Source: Oscillospiraceae bacterium
GTDB lineage: Bacteria; Bacillota; Clostridia; Oscillospirales; CAG-272
Length of the DNA stretch: 64,000 nt
Assembly: GCA_003343845.1 (NCBI GenBank)
Contig: QAKK01000035.1
Location: 1-64,000, forward strand
Direction: 5' to 3'
This document shows positions 7,607-15,318 of this stretch, piece by piece. Below the pieces are notes generated by a model. The model saw only the letters and a program-made list of their open reading frames with translations, was not told the origin of the DNA and searched no databases. Within the stretch, counting starts at the first letter, position 1. Each line of letters starts with the position of its first letter. The position numbers were made by a program, and so were the translations under genes.

Positions 7607-8101
7607 ATGAACGGCATCTGCGTAAGACCTTATACCGAAGACGATATTGCCGTCCTGTGCGGCATCTGGAACGAAGTGGTGGAGGAAGGCGCGGCATTCC
7701 CGCAGGAAGAGCCGCTTGACGCTGAAACCGGCAAAACCTTCTTCGCATCGCAGAGCCACTGCGGCGTCGCCGTGGACGAGGAGACCGGCAGCATCGTCGG
7801 GCTATACATCCTGCATCCGAACAACATCGGGCGCTGCGGGCATATTGCCAACGCGAGCTATGCGGTGTCCGCTGCCTGTCGTGGGCGGCACATCGGCGAG
7901 CAGTTGGTGCGCGACTGCATGGCAAAGGGCAAAGCGCTCGGCTTTCGCGTGCTGCAATTCAACGCCGTGGTGGCGCCCAACCTGCCCGCGCGGCGACTGT
8001 ATGAGCACATCGGCTTTACACAGCTCGGCACGATTCCCGGCGGTTTCCGTCAGAAGGACGGCAGCTATGCGGACATCTGCCCGTATTATATTGAACTATA
8101 G
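7607..8101 (+). CDS. GNAT-family N-acetyltransferase
   Basis: 164 residues with a complete GNAT core: an N-terminal RPYTEDDIAVLCGIWNE strand-helix, acetyl-CoA-binding VSAACRGRHIGEQLV (motif A with R-G-R-x-I-G, ~88-102) and the C-terminal NLPARRLYEHIGF (motif B). It would acetylate an amine on a small molecule or protein; the substrate is unknown. It is cotranscribed with the kinase-like gene and ends at a strong bidirectional terminator. Confidence 0.85.
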   Translation: MNGICVRPYTEDDIAVLCGIWNEVVEEGAAFPQEEPLDAETGKTFFASQSHCGVAVDEETGSIVGLYILHPNNIGRCGHIANASYAVSAACRGRHIGEQLVRDCMAKGKALGFRVLQFNAVVAPNLPARRLYEHIGFTQLGTIPGGFRQKDGSYADICPYYIEL

Positions 8102-8102
8102 T

Positions 8103-8137
8103 AAAAAAGAACCGACCGGCGGTCGGTTCTTTTTTTA
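8103..8137. terminator. Bidirectional terminator
   Basis: Stem AAAAAAGAACCGACC / GGTCGGTTCTTTTTT between converging genes, with A- and T-tracts on both sides. Confidence 0.85.
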
Positions 8138-9586
8138 TTCAAACTTGTACTTATACCGCACCTCAGCATGAATGTCACTGATGAGGTTTGTGGTGTAGAC
8201 TGCGAAGATCAGCCCGATGAGCACATCGAGGATCCACGCAAATTCAAAGCGCGGGAACCAGGTATAGCCGCTCGGACCGGAGCCGCCGGGCAGCGTGATG
8301 CGCTGCACGTCGGTGACAAAATAGAAGTACGCGATGCTCATGGCGCTCATCAGAACCGCCCACACGCGCATCCAGACTGTTTTGCGCGCGAACACCTGCA
8401 CCAGCGGCTTGTTGCTGCCGGACACGGAGGTGAGCGAATTGATGCCGGTGTGTTCGGTCACGATCCGCATACAGATCGCAGCAAGCGACCACACACAGGC
8501 GAGGAACGCGATCTGCTCGGCAGCGTTTGCCCCGGCATACCGCATGAACAGCTCCCGCGCGCGCTCGATCTTATGCACCGAGCTGTAGACATATTCCGCC
8601 GTGAATTGCAGCATAGTCACACAGGTTGCCGCCGCCGTGGCGAGATACAGCACCGCCGACCAGAGGAGTGCCTTTGCCTGTGCGCCGAAAGCCCGCAGCA
8701 TCACAAACGCCGCCGCAAGGAACAGCAGTGCGGACAGAAAGTCCGGAATGTAGTTGATCTCATCCAGGTACATGTCCACCGACGTGAACGCAGCCAGCGC
8801 CGCGACGATCATGAAGACGTGCACGCGCCGCATCACAAAGATGCCGGTCTTCGGCAGAACCGTCTCCCGATAGATCGCGGAAAGGCTGTCCCAAAAGGCG
8901 GTATTCTTTCGGATATGCCGCACATAGCCGAGCATCCGACAGAGCCAAATCAGCCCGCATACAAGCACCAGCACGCAGGACATGCCGATCAGCAGCGGAC
9001 GGTAGCGGTACAGCACCGCGCTGTCCGGCGTGACAAAGCCGAGTGAATCGTAGTTCGACAGGAGAGACAGCTCGGGCAGGACACAAAAGACCGATTTGAA
9101 GATGACAAATGCGCAGGACAGCGTCGTCAGCCCGCCGAGAGAACGGCTGCGCAAAACGACGGTCGGACCGTCCGACCCGCGCAGCTTCTTCGGGCGGGCG
9201 GGAATCTTGTACAGAAACTCGCCGCCGTCATACCGCGTGCCGAGATAGGTAAGCCCCGCGAACAGGCGCGTAAACGCGCGGATGCCGAACACCGTCTCCG
9301 CGACGGCGTAGACAAAGGTCAGCGACAGGAGAATCGTCTCCTCGCCGACGCTGCGCGCCGTGATCAGCGTGGCGATCAGCCATGCGGGCAGCTTGGACAG
9401 CGTGATCCAGAACAGCCGCCTGAACTCGGCATGCGCATCCGCAAGCTCGCCGCAAAGATCGGCTGCGCGCGCGATGGCAAAACAGATACAAAGATAGCCG
9501 ATGCAGTCCGGCAGCACATCGATGAGGTTGACATCCGGATTGAACAAAAACAGGATGCCGACCGTCAGAAGCCCGAACCGGATCAC
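8135..9586 (-). CDS. Uncharacterised polytopic membrane protein
   Basis: 483 residues with roughly 9-10 hydrophobic segments and short polar loops; I do not recognise a family. The start MIRFGLLTVGILFLFNPDVN followed by a DVLPDCIGY motif (~24-32) recalls clostridial membrane proteins of unknown function. The frame can begin with GTG at 9586 or a CTG at 9604; AAGGGAG is 9 bases before the CTG and too far from the GTG, so the upstream non-ATG start is possible. It lies 48 bases after the secA stop and may be read with it. Codon use resembles the neighbours. Confidence 0.7.
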   Translation of the reverse strand: MIRFGLLTVGILFLFNPDVNLIDVLPDCIGYLCICFAIARAADLCGELADAHAEFRRLFWITLSKLPAWLIATLITARSVGEETILLSLTFVYAVAETVFGIRAFTRLFAGLTYLGTRYDGGEFLYKIPARPKKLRGSDGPTVVLRSRSLGGLTTLSCAFVIFKSVFCVLPELSLLSNYDSLGFVTPDSAVLYRYRPLLIGMSCVLVLVCGLIWLCRMLGYVRHIRKNTAFWDSLSAIYRETVLPKTGIFVMRRVHVFMIVAALAAFTSVDMYLDEINYIPDFLSALLFLAAAFVMLRAFGAQAKALLWSAVLYLATAAATCVTMLQFTAEYVYSSVHKIERARELFMRYAGANAAEQIAFLACVWSLAAICMRIVTEHTGINSLTSVSGSNKPLVQVFARKTVWMRVWAVLMSAMSIAYFYFVTDVQRITLPGGSGPSGYTWFPRFEFAWILDVLIGLIFAVYTTNLISDIHAEVRYKYKFE

Positions 9587-9634
9587 ATTGATTCGCTTTT
9601 GCAGGGTGATACACTCCCTTCTGCTCGCGGCGGC

Positions 9635-12382
9635 TCACTCGCCATCGTTTTCATTTCTGCCGCAGCATTTTTTATACTTTTTTCCGCTGCCGCAGGGGCA
9701 GGGATCGTTGCGTCCGACCTTGACTGCTTTCTTGGCGGGCGCGCGCGTCGGCATTTTGCCGCCGGCAAAGCCCTCCACCAGCGGCTTTGCCACCTGCTTG
9801 CGCTCGATGGGCGCCTCGCGGCGCGGCACGGCAGACAGGATGCGCAGCACGGTGGTCTCCTTGATGTCGGCGATCATGTTGTCAAACATATCTGCACCGA
9901 CGAGACGGTACTCGGTGACGGGATTGCGCTGTGCATAGGCGTTCAGCCCGATGCTGTTCTTCAGCTCTTCCATCGCGTCGAGGTGATCCATCCACTTCTC
10001 GTCCACCGAGCGGAGGAGCAGCGTACGCTCGATCTCGCGCATGTCGACGTTCACCGACTGCCACATCGCTTCACGGGCAGCATAGAGCTTCATCGCGCAG
10101 TCCTCGGCAGCCTTGGCGATGGTCTGTTCGTCCATCGCGCGAATCTGCTCCTCGGTATACTCGTTGTGGAGCACAGCGCCGACCACCGATGAAAGCAGCG
10201 CATCATAGTTGTAGGTGTCGGTATCATGGTCGAGGAAGGACAGCGCCTTTGCCTCCATGACCGAGCCGATCCACTCGCGGATCATGTCGCCGAGATCCTT
10301 GCCCTCCAGCACGTCGCGGCGCTGCTTGTAAATGACTTCGCGCTGCTGATTGAGCACGTCGTCATAGGTGAGGACGTATTTGCGGCGGTTGAAGTTCTGA
10401 TCCTCGATGCGCTTCTGCGCCGACTCGATGTTGTCGGACAGGATCTTCGCGTCGATCGGCGTGTCCTCGTCGAGGCCGAGACGGTCAACCATGTTGTAGA
10501 GACGGTCACCGCCGAACAGGCGCATGAGGTCGTCCTCCAGCGAGATATAGAACTTGGACATACCGGGGTCGCCCTGACGACCCGAACGTCCGCGCAGCTG
10601 GTTGTCGATGCGGCGGCTTTCATGCCGCTCGGTGCCGAGGATAAAGAGACCGCCCGCTGCGCGGACCTTGTCCGCCTCGGGCTTGATCGCTTCCTTATAC
10701 TTTTCGTTCAGCGCAGCAAAGGTGCGACGCGCTTCAAGAATGGCTTCGTCGTCCGTGACCGAGCTGCCCGTGGACAGTGCAATGAGATCTTCCTCAATGC
10801 CCATTCTGCGCATCTCGCTCTTGGCAAGGTACTCCGGATTGCCGCCGAGCATAATATCGGTACCGCGACCCGCCATGTTGGTGGAAATGGTGACAGCGCC
10901 GAATTTACCTGCCTGTGCGACGATCTCGGCTTCTCTCTCGTGGTTCTTCGCATTCAGCACAACGTGTGCGATGCCGTTCTTCTTCAGCTCGGCGGAGAGC
11001 TCCTCGCTCTTTTCGATCGAGACCGTACCGATCAGGATCGGCTGCCCCTTTTCGTGGCATTCGAGGATCTTCGCAACGATCGCGCGATACTTGCCCGCGC
11101 GGGACTTGTAGACCGCATCGGGATAGTCGATGCGGATCATGGGGCGGTTGGTCGGCACGGCGACCACATCGAGGTTGTAAATTTCGCGGAACTCGGTCTC
11201 CTCGGTGAGCGCCGTACCCGTCATACCCGAGAGCTTGGCATAGAGACGGAAGTAATTCTGGAAGGTGATGGAGGCGAGCGTCTTGGACTCCTTCTCGACG
11301 TTGACATGCTCCTTGGCTTCAATCGCCTGGTGCAGACCGTTGTTGTACCGTCTGCCGGGCATGAGACGACCGGTGAACGCATCGACGATGATGACCTCGC
11401 CGTCCTTGACGACGTAGTCCACATCGCGCTTCATGATGCCGTGGGCGCGGATCGCCTGGTTGACATGGTGCGCGATGGTCGAGTTTTCGGCGTCGGCATA
11501 ATCATCGAGGTGGAAGAACTTCTCCGCCTTGGCAACGCCTGCGGCGGTCAGGACGACGGTCTTTGCCTTTTCGTCAACGATATAGTCGGCGTCGTCGGCG
11601 ACCTCCTCGGTGTCCTGCTTGTCGTCGGTCTCCTTGATGACCTTCTTTTTCAGCGTGCGGGCAAAGTTGTCCGCCAGCGTATATAACTCGGTTGATTTCT
11701 CGCCCTCGCCCGAAATGATCAGCGGCGTGCGCGCCTCATCAATGAGGATGGAGTCCACCTCATCGACGATGGCAAAATTGTGCCCGCGCTGCACCATCTG
11801 CGACTTATAGACAACCATGTTGTCGCGCAGATAGTCAAAGCCGAACTCGTTGTTCGTACCGTAGGTGATGTCGGCATCGTAGGCAGCGTGCTTTTCGTCC
11901 GGCATCTGCCCATGGACGACAAGTCCTGTTTTCAGCCCGAGGTATTCATAGACTCTGCCCATCTCCTCGCTGTCGCGGCGGGCAAGGTAGTCGTTGACCG
12001 TGACGATGTGCACGCCCTTGCCGGTGAGTGCGTTGAGGTACGCCGGCATGGTGGCGACAAGCGTCTTGCCTTCACCGGTCTTCATCTCGGCGATGCGCCC
12101 CTGATGCAGGATGATACCGCCGATGAGCTGCACATAGAACGGGCGTTTGCCCAGCACGCGCCAGTCCGCCTCGCGCACGACCGCAAAGGCGTCCGGCAGG
12201 ATGTCATCCAGCGTCTCGCCTGCGGCAAGCCGCTCCTTGAGCGCGGCGGTCTGTGCGCGCAGGGTCGCATCATCCATCGCCTCATACTTCGGAGACAGGG
12301 CGTCGATCTTATCTGCAATGACCTTCAATTTCTTGACCTGATGGTCGCTGTAAGTGCCGAATATTTTTGCAAAAAGTCCCAT
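9635..12382 (-). CDS. secA: Preprotein translocase ATPase SecA
   Basis: 915 residues, the motor of Sec-dependent export. The Walker A region (MKTGEGKTLVAT, ~residue 100), Walker B (VDEVDSILIDEARTPL, ~205-220), helicase motif SMTGTALTE and the C-terminal GTDIMLGGN..GRSGRQGDPG block are all present. The last ~25 residues carry the SEC-C zinc motif DPCPCGSGKKYKKCCG. ATG 12382 is chosen because GGAAGGATAG precedes it and the protein then begins MGLFAKIFGTYSD, as in other Firmicutes; an ATG 33 bases upstream has no ribosome-binding site. It is transcribed divergently from trmL. Confidence 0.98.
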   Translation of the reverse strand: MGLFAKIFGTYSDHQVKKLKVIADKIDALSPKYEAMDDATLRAQTAALKERLAAGETLDDILPDAFAVVREADWRVLGKRPFYVQLIGGIILHQGRIAEMKTGEGKTLVATMPAYLNALTGKGVHIVTVNDYLARRDSEEMGRVYEYLGLKTGLVVHGQMPDEKHAAYDADITYGTNNEFGFDYLRDNMVVYKSQMVQRGHNFAIVDEVDSILIDEARTPLIISGEGEKSTELYTLADNFARTLKKKVIKETDDKQDTEEVADDADYIVDEKAKTVVLTAAGVAKAEKFFHLDDYADAENSTIAHHVNQAIRAHGIMKRDVDYVVKDGEVIIVDAFTGRLMPGRRYNNGLHQAIEAKEHVNVEKESKTLASITFQNYFRLYAKLSGMTGTALTEETEFREIYNLDVVAVPTNRPMIRIDYPDAVYKSRAGKYRAIVAKILECHEKGQPILIGTVSIEKSEELSAELKKNGIAHVVLNAKNHEREAEIVAQAGKFGAVTISTNMAGRGTDIMLGGNPEYLAKSEMRRMGIEEDLIALSTGSSVTDDEAILEARRTFAALNEKYKEAIKPEADKVRAAGGLFILGTERHESRRIDNQLRGRSGRQGDPGMSKFYISLEDDLMRLFGGDRLYNMVDRLGLDEDTPIDAKILSDNIESAQKRIEDQNFNRRKYVLTYDDVLNQQREVIYKQRRDVLEGKDLGDMIREWIGSVMEAKALSFLDHDTDTYNYDALLSSVVGAVLHNEYTEEQIRAMDEQTIAKAAEDCAMKLYAAREAMWQSVNVDMREIERTLLLRSVDEKWMDHLDAMEELKNSIGLNAYAQRNPVTEYRLVGADMFDNMIADIKETTVLRILSAVPRREAPIERKQVAKPLVEGFAGGKMPTRAPAKKAVKVGRNDPCPCGSGKKYKKCCGRNENDGE

Positions 12383-12486
12383 ATTACTATCCTTCCGTGA
12401 AGATGAAGTCATCATTTAATAATTTATTATACTACAGTTTTGCCTTGTATTCCATAGATTTTTTGTAAATTCACCTAAAATTCATC

Positions 12487-12515
12487 TTGCGCGGGCAAAA
12501 AAAGCGCGGTATACT
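12487..12515 (+). promoter_or_regulatory. Promoter of trmL
   Basis: TTGCGC (12487-12492), 17-bp spacer, TATACT (12510-12515), 32 bases before the start codon. Confidence 0.65.
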
Positions 12516-12546
12516 GATGGTAATGCCCTTGAAAAGAGGAATATCT

Positions 12547-13035
12547 ATGAAACCCGTCAACATCGTCCTGCTCGAACCCGAGATCCCACAGAATACCGGC
12601 AACATCGCGCGCACCTGCGCCGCAACCGGCGCGGCGCTTCATCTCATCAAACCTCTCGGCTTTGCCATCGACGACCGCAAGCTGAAGCGCGCGGGCCTGG
12701 ACTACTGGCATGAGCTGGACATCACCTACTATGAAAACCTCGCGGACTTCACCGCGAAGAACCCGGGCGCCGAGATCTACTATTTCTCCACCAAAGCGCC
12801 CCGCGCCTATACCGAGATCACCTACCCCGCCCCGGTCTTTCTGATGTTCGGCAAGGAGACGCGCGGGCTGCCCGAGGCGCTCATCGAAGCGCACCTCGAC
12901 CGCACTGTGCGCATCCCCATGCGGGAGAACCTGCGCAGCCTCAACCTCTCAAACTCAGTCGCCGTCGGCGTCTACGAGGTCTTCCGCCAGCACGGCTTTG
13001 ATACGCTCTGCGACGCGGGAAAGTATGGAAAATGA
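12547..13035 (+). CDS. trmL: tRNA (cytidine/uridine-34 2'-O)-methyltransferase TrmL (SPOUT)
   Basis: 162 residues. The N-terminus NIVLLEPEIPQNTGNIARTC (4-23), the MFGKETRGLPE loop (~100-110) and the C-terminal trefoil-knot segment IPMRENLRSLNLSNSVA (~122-138) are the SPOUT signatures of TrmL. These are the AdoMet-binding residues that methylate the ribose at wobble position 34 of certain leucine tRNAs. GAAAAGAGGA 7 bases upstream fixes ATG 12547. The gene appears monocistronic, lying between divergent secA and the toxin-antitoxin pair. Confidence 0.93.
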   Translation: MKPVNIVLLEPEIPQNTGNIARTCAATGAALHLIKPLGFAIDDRKLKRAGLDYWHELDITYYENLADFTAKNPGAEIYYFSTKAPRAYTEITYPAPVFLMFGKETRGLPEALIEAHLDRTVRIPMRENLRSLNLSNSVAVGVYEVFRQHGFDTLCDAGKYGK

Positions 13036-13037
13036 TT

Positions 13038-13063
13038 ATTTTAGGTTGACAATATCCTAAAAT
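13038..13063 (+). promoter_or_regulatory. Inverted-repeat operator over the -35 of the toxin-antitoxin promoter
   Basis: Perfect 8-bp arms ATTTTAGG (13038-13045) and CCTAAAAT (13056-13063) flank the -35 hexamer. The position suits autorepression by the Phd-type antitoxin, the usual mode of control in this family. Binding itself is inferred. Confidence 0.65.
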
Positions 13064-13074
13064 TCATGTATACT
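13046..13074 (+). promoter_or_regulatory. Promoter of the phd-doc operon
   Basis: Consensus TTGACA (13046-13051), 17-bp spacer, TATACT (13069-13074), 33 bases before the antitoxin start. Confidence 0.88.
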
Positions 13075-13107
13075 ATTTGTGCGTAATCTTACAGATAGGA
13101 GCGTCCA

Positions 13108-13350
13108 ATGAACATCAACACGAGTCAGATCGTTTCCATCTCGGAAGCCAATCAGAATTTTTCCCGCGTTGCCCGCGCCGCCGATCGGCTCGGCACGGTG
13201 GTCATCTTCAAAAACAACAAGCCGAAGTACAAGCTCGTAGACATTGAGCAGGACACGGAGATTCAGATGACCGACGACGAAAAGATTGACTTTGTCGCCG
13301 CGCGTGTTCTGAAAGAATACCGCCGCGCGTTTGAGGAGTTGGCAAAATGA
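13108..13350 (+). CDS. Phd/YefM-type antitoxin
   Basis: 80 residues. The N-terminal 50 residues (SISEANQNFSRVARAADRLG, then VVIFKNNKPKYKLV) match the Phd/YefM fold, which dimerises, binds the operon operator and neutralises the toxin through its C-terminal helix (~55-80, acidic then basic). The stop overlaps the toxin ATG by four bases (ATGA), the usual coupling. Autoregulation is supported by the inverted repeat across the -35. Confidence 0.88.
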   Translation: MNINTSQIVSISEANQNFSRVARAADRLGTVVIFKNNKPKYKLVDIEQDTEIQMTDDEKIDFVAARVLKEYRRAFEELAK

Positions 13351-13721
13351 TCAAATTCAGCCGGGACAAAGTTTTGCTGCTGCATCAGATCATTTCCGCC
13401 GAAACCGGCGGCGACCCCGAGCTGCGGGACATCAACCTGCTCGACAGCGCACTGGAATCCGCCTTTCAAACCTTCGACGGACAGGAGCTCTACCCGACTA
13501 AGGAGGAGAAAGCCGCGCGCATCGGCTATGCGCTGATCTCCAACCACGCCTTTGTGGACGGTAATAAGCGCATCGGCATATATGTGCTCCTGACCTTTCT
13601 CGAGACCAACGGCATTAAAATCCGCCCGAGCAATGAAGAGGTCGTCCGCGTCGGTCTTGCAACCGCTGCCGGCAAGATGAAGTACGAAGATATTCTTGCA
13701 TGGATTTTGGAAAATGAATAG
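13347..13721 (+). CDS. Doc/Fic-type toxin
   Basis: 124 residues, the size of Doc (126 in phage P1). The catalytic motif is HAFVDGNKR (residues 67-75), a Doc/Fic loop with the transferase His and the NKR phosphate-binding residues. Known Doc phosphorylates elongation factor Tu and stops translation; most larger Fic proteins AMPylate. The small size and the upstream Phd-type gene favour the Doc activity here. A terminator follows directly. The pair looks intact. Confidence 0.9.
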   Translation: MIKFSRDKVLLLHQIISAETGGDPELRDINLLDSALESAFQTFDGQELYPTKEEKAARIGYALISNHAFVDGNKRIGIYVLLTFLETNGIKIRPSNEEVVRVGLATAAGKMKYEDILAWILENE

Positions 13722-13749
13722 AAAAAGCCGCCTTCGGGCGGCTTCTTTT
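13722..13749 (+). terminator. Terminator of the phd-doc operon
   Basis: AAAAAGCCGCC TTCG GGCGGCTTCTTTT hairpin immediately after the toxin stop. It could also serve the converging surface-protein gene. Confidence 0.85.
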
Positions 13750-13753
13750 GCTT

Positions 13754-15214
13754 TTAATGTTTGCGGCGCAGGAGGATAACGGCAACCGCGATGACAGCGG
13801 CAAGCAGCAGCGCCGCGAGCAGGATCACGGTCGGCGAACCGGCAGACGCAGGTGCACGGTCCTGCGCCCGCGTGGCGGATGTTGCCGCGGTCGGCTCCGA
13901 TGCTGCCTGTGCGGTCGGCTCCGAGGTTATGGATGCGGGGGTCTCCGCTGTGGCTTCGGTTGTGATTTCGGTCTGTTCCGATGCCGCAACCTCGGTCGTT
14001 TCTGCCGTGGTTTCGGCTGCATCGGTTTGCGTCGTGCCGGCGTCGTCCGTCTTCGTCGCCATTCTATATGCATCGCCGCGCGTGCAGACATCGTTCACAA
14101 AATCGTGTCCGAGCGCGGGAATCGGCTCGTTCAACACGGCGCCGCAGCCGCCGCAGAGGTAGGTCTTCCGCCCTTCATGGAGGCACTCCGGCTCCTGTGT
14201 CCCGGTCAGCGTCCAGCTGTGCGCCGCATGCGTATCGGCATCGCAGACGGTCAGATCCATCCGCAGCGCCGCGCGCACGCCCGTCCACGGGTCGTCAACA
14301 CGTTCGAAGGTGCCGAAGGGATAATTATTGTAAATGTTCCCAATCTTGTTGACATAGCAAACCCTATTCGAAGCGATGCCGCCGGAACGAAGCCACCAGT
14401 CTGAATTATACCCGAAGCTGCTGCCGTTGTCATCCGCAAGACCCAGCGCCTTGGCATAGTCACTGCCGCGCACCTGTCTTGCGACTGTCTCGTGAAAATT
14501 CTCATCCGGTCCGCAGAATCCGTAGTCTTCGCAGACCGCCTCTGCATACGACAGCAGAAAGACCTTGTCCGACACCGGCTCGGCATCAAAACGGCTGTAA
14601 TCCGGATGCGCTTTGTTTTCCAGTGTGGAGACCTTGACCCTCTTCTGCTCTGCGGCGGAGAAGATCGTCTCATAGAATTCGCCGTTCAGCCAGGTGCGAA
14701 TATCGGACGCGGCATAGTTGTTGGCATAAAAGGTCTTCGTCGAATCGGTATAGCATTCTTTTCCGTCCACGTAATATGTATCCCGGAACGCCTGCGAATC
14801 GAGAATATACACGGACAGGACAAGCGCATTTTCGGGGTCGGTCGCGTCGAGAACCCTCCACTGCACCGGCTCGTACCGAAACCAATCAACCTGATTCGGG
14901 CTATCCTGCGCCCCATCCTTTCCGTGGGATGAAAAACGCACCGCACGGTACTTTTCGCCCTCATACACAACATCCTTGTACTGCATGAAGTCCGTGTACG
15001 CCTTTTTCGCGTGGCTGTCGTACCCGAACGAAACCCAGTCGCCGCCCTGCGCATCCAGCGCGGCAATGCACGCGCTGTCGGTGACCGCAGACTGCGGATA
15101 ACTGCCGAAGGTGATGGTATAGCCGGTACCGTAATCCGCCGCCTGCGCGCAAAGCAGGAGCGAAAGGCAGGTAAGCATGAGCAAAACAGTTTTGACAAGC
15201 GATGTGCGTTTCAT
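13754..15214 (-). CDS. Surface protein with DUF6273-type domain and C-terminal membrane anchor
   Basis: 486 residues. A signal peptide (~8-25) leads into a ~300-residue domain. Its strands YEPVQWRVLD (~112-121), DIRTWLNGEFY (~171) and SDWWLRSGG..YVNKIGNI (~267-290) are typical of DUF6273, seen in many secreted clostridial proteins. A two-cysteine segment (CLHEGRKTYLCGGCG, ~345) precedes a Thr/Ala/Glu-rich spacer (~395-455) that probably crosses the wall. The end is a membrane helix plus RRKH. No sortase motif is visible, so it should be held in the membrane. A surface role is likely; the ligand is unknown. Confidence 0.82.
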   Translation of the reverse strand: MKRTSLVKTVLLMLTCLSLLLCAQAADYGTGYTITFGSYPQSAVTDSACIAALDAQGGDWVSFGYDSHAKKAYTDFMQYKDVVYEGEKYRAVRFSSHGKDGAQDSPNQVDWFRYEPVQWRVLDATDPENALVLSVYILDSQAFRDTYYVDGKECYTDSTKTFYANNYAASDIRTWLNGEFYETIFSAAEQKRVKVSTLENKAHPDYSRFDAEPVSDKVFLLSYAEAVCEDYGFCGPDENFHETVARQVRGSDYAKALGLADDNGSSFGYNSDWWLRSGGIASNRVCYVNKIGNIYNNYPFGTFERVDDPWTGVRAALRMDLTVCDADTHAAHSWTLTGTQEPECLHEGRKTYLCGGCGAVLNEPIPALGHDFVNDVCTRGDAYRMATKTDDAGTTQTDAAETTAETTEVAASEQTEITTEATAETPASITSEPTAQAASEPTAATSATRAQDRAPASAGSPTVILLAALLLAAVIAVAVILLRRKH

Positions 15215-15246
15215 GGCAATATCCTTTCCAAATGTATGCTGGTTAC

Positions 15247-15275
15247 AGTATACACCAGATTGGAAGAATTGTCAA
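15247..15275 (-). promoter_or_regulatory. Promoter of the DUF6273-type gene
   Basis: TTGACA (15275-15270), 17-bp spacer, TATACT (15252-15247) on the minus strand. An imperfect palindrome CTGGT-N10-ACCAG (15239-15258) overlaps the -10 and could be an operator. Confidence 0.8.
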
Positions 15276-15283
15276 CTCTATGC

Positions 15284-15317
15284 AAAAGAAGCCGCCCGCG
15301 GGCGGCTTCTTTTTTTG
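15284..15317 (-). terminator. Terminator of the phosphoglucomutase transcript
   Basis: AAAAGAAGCCGCCCGCGGGCGGCTTCTTTTTTT just beyond the gene's stop; the stem is a near-perfect inverted repeat. Confidence 0.8.
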
Positions 15318-15318
15318 A

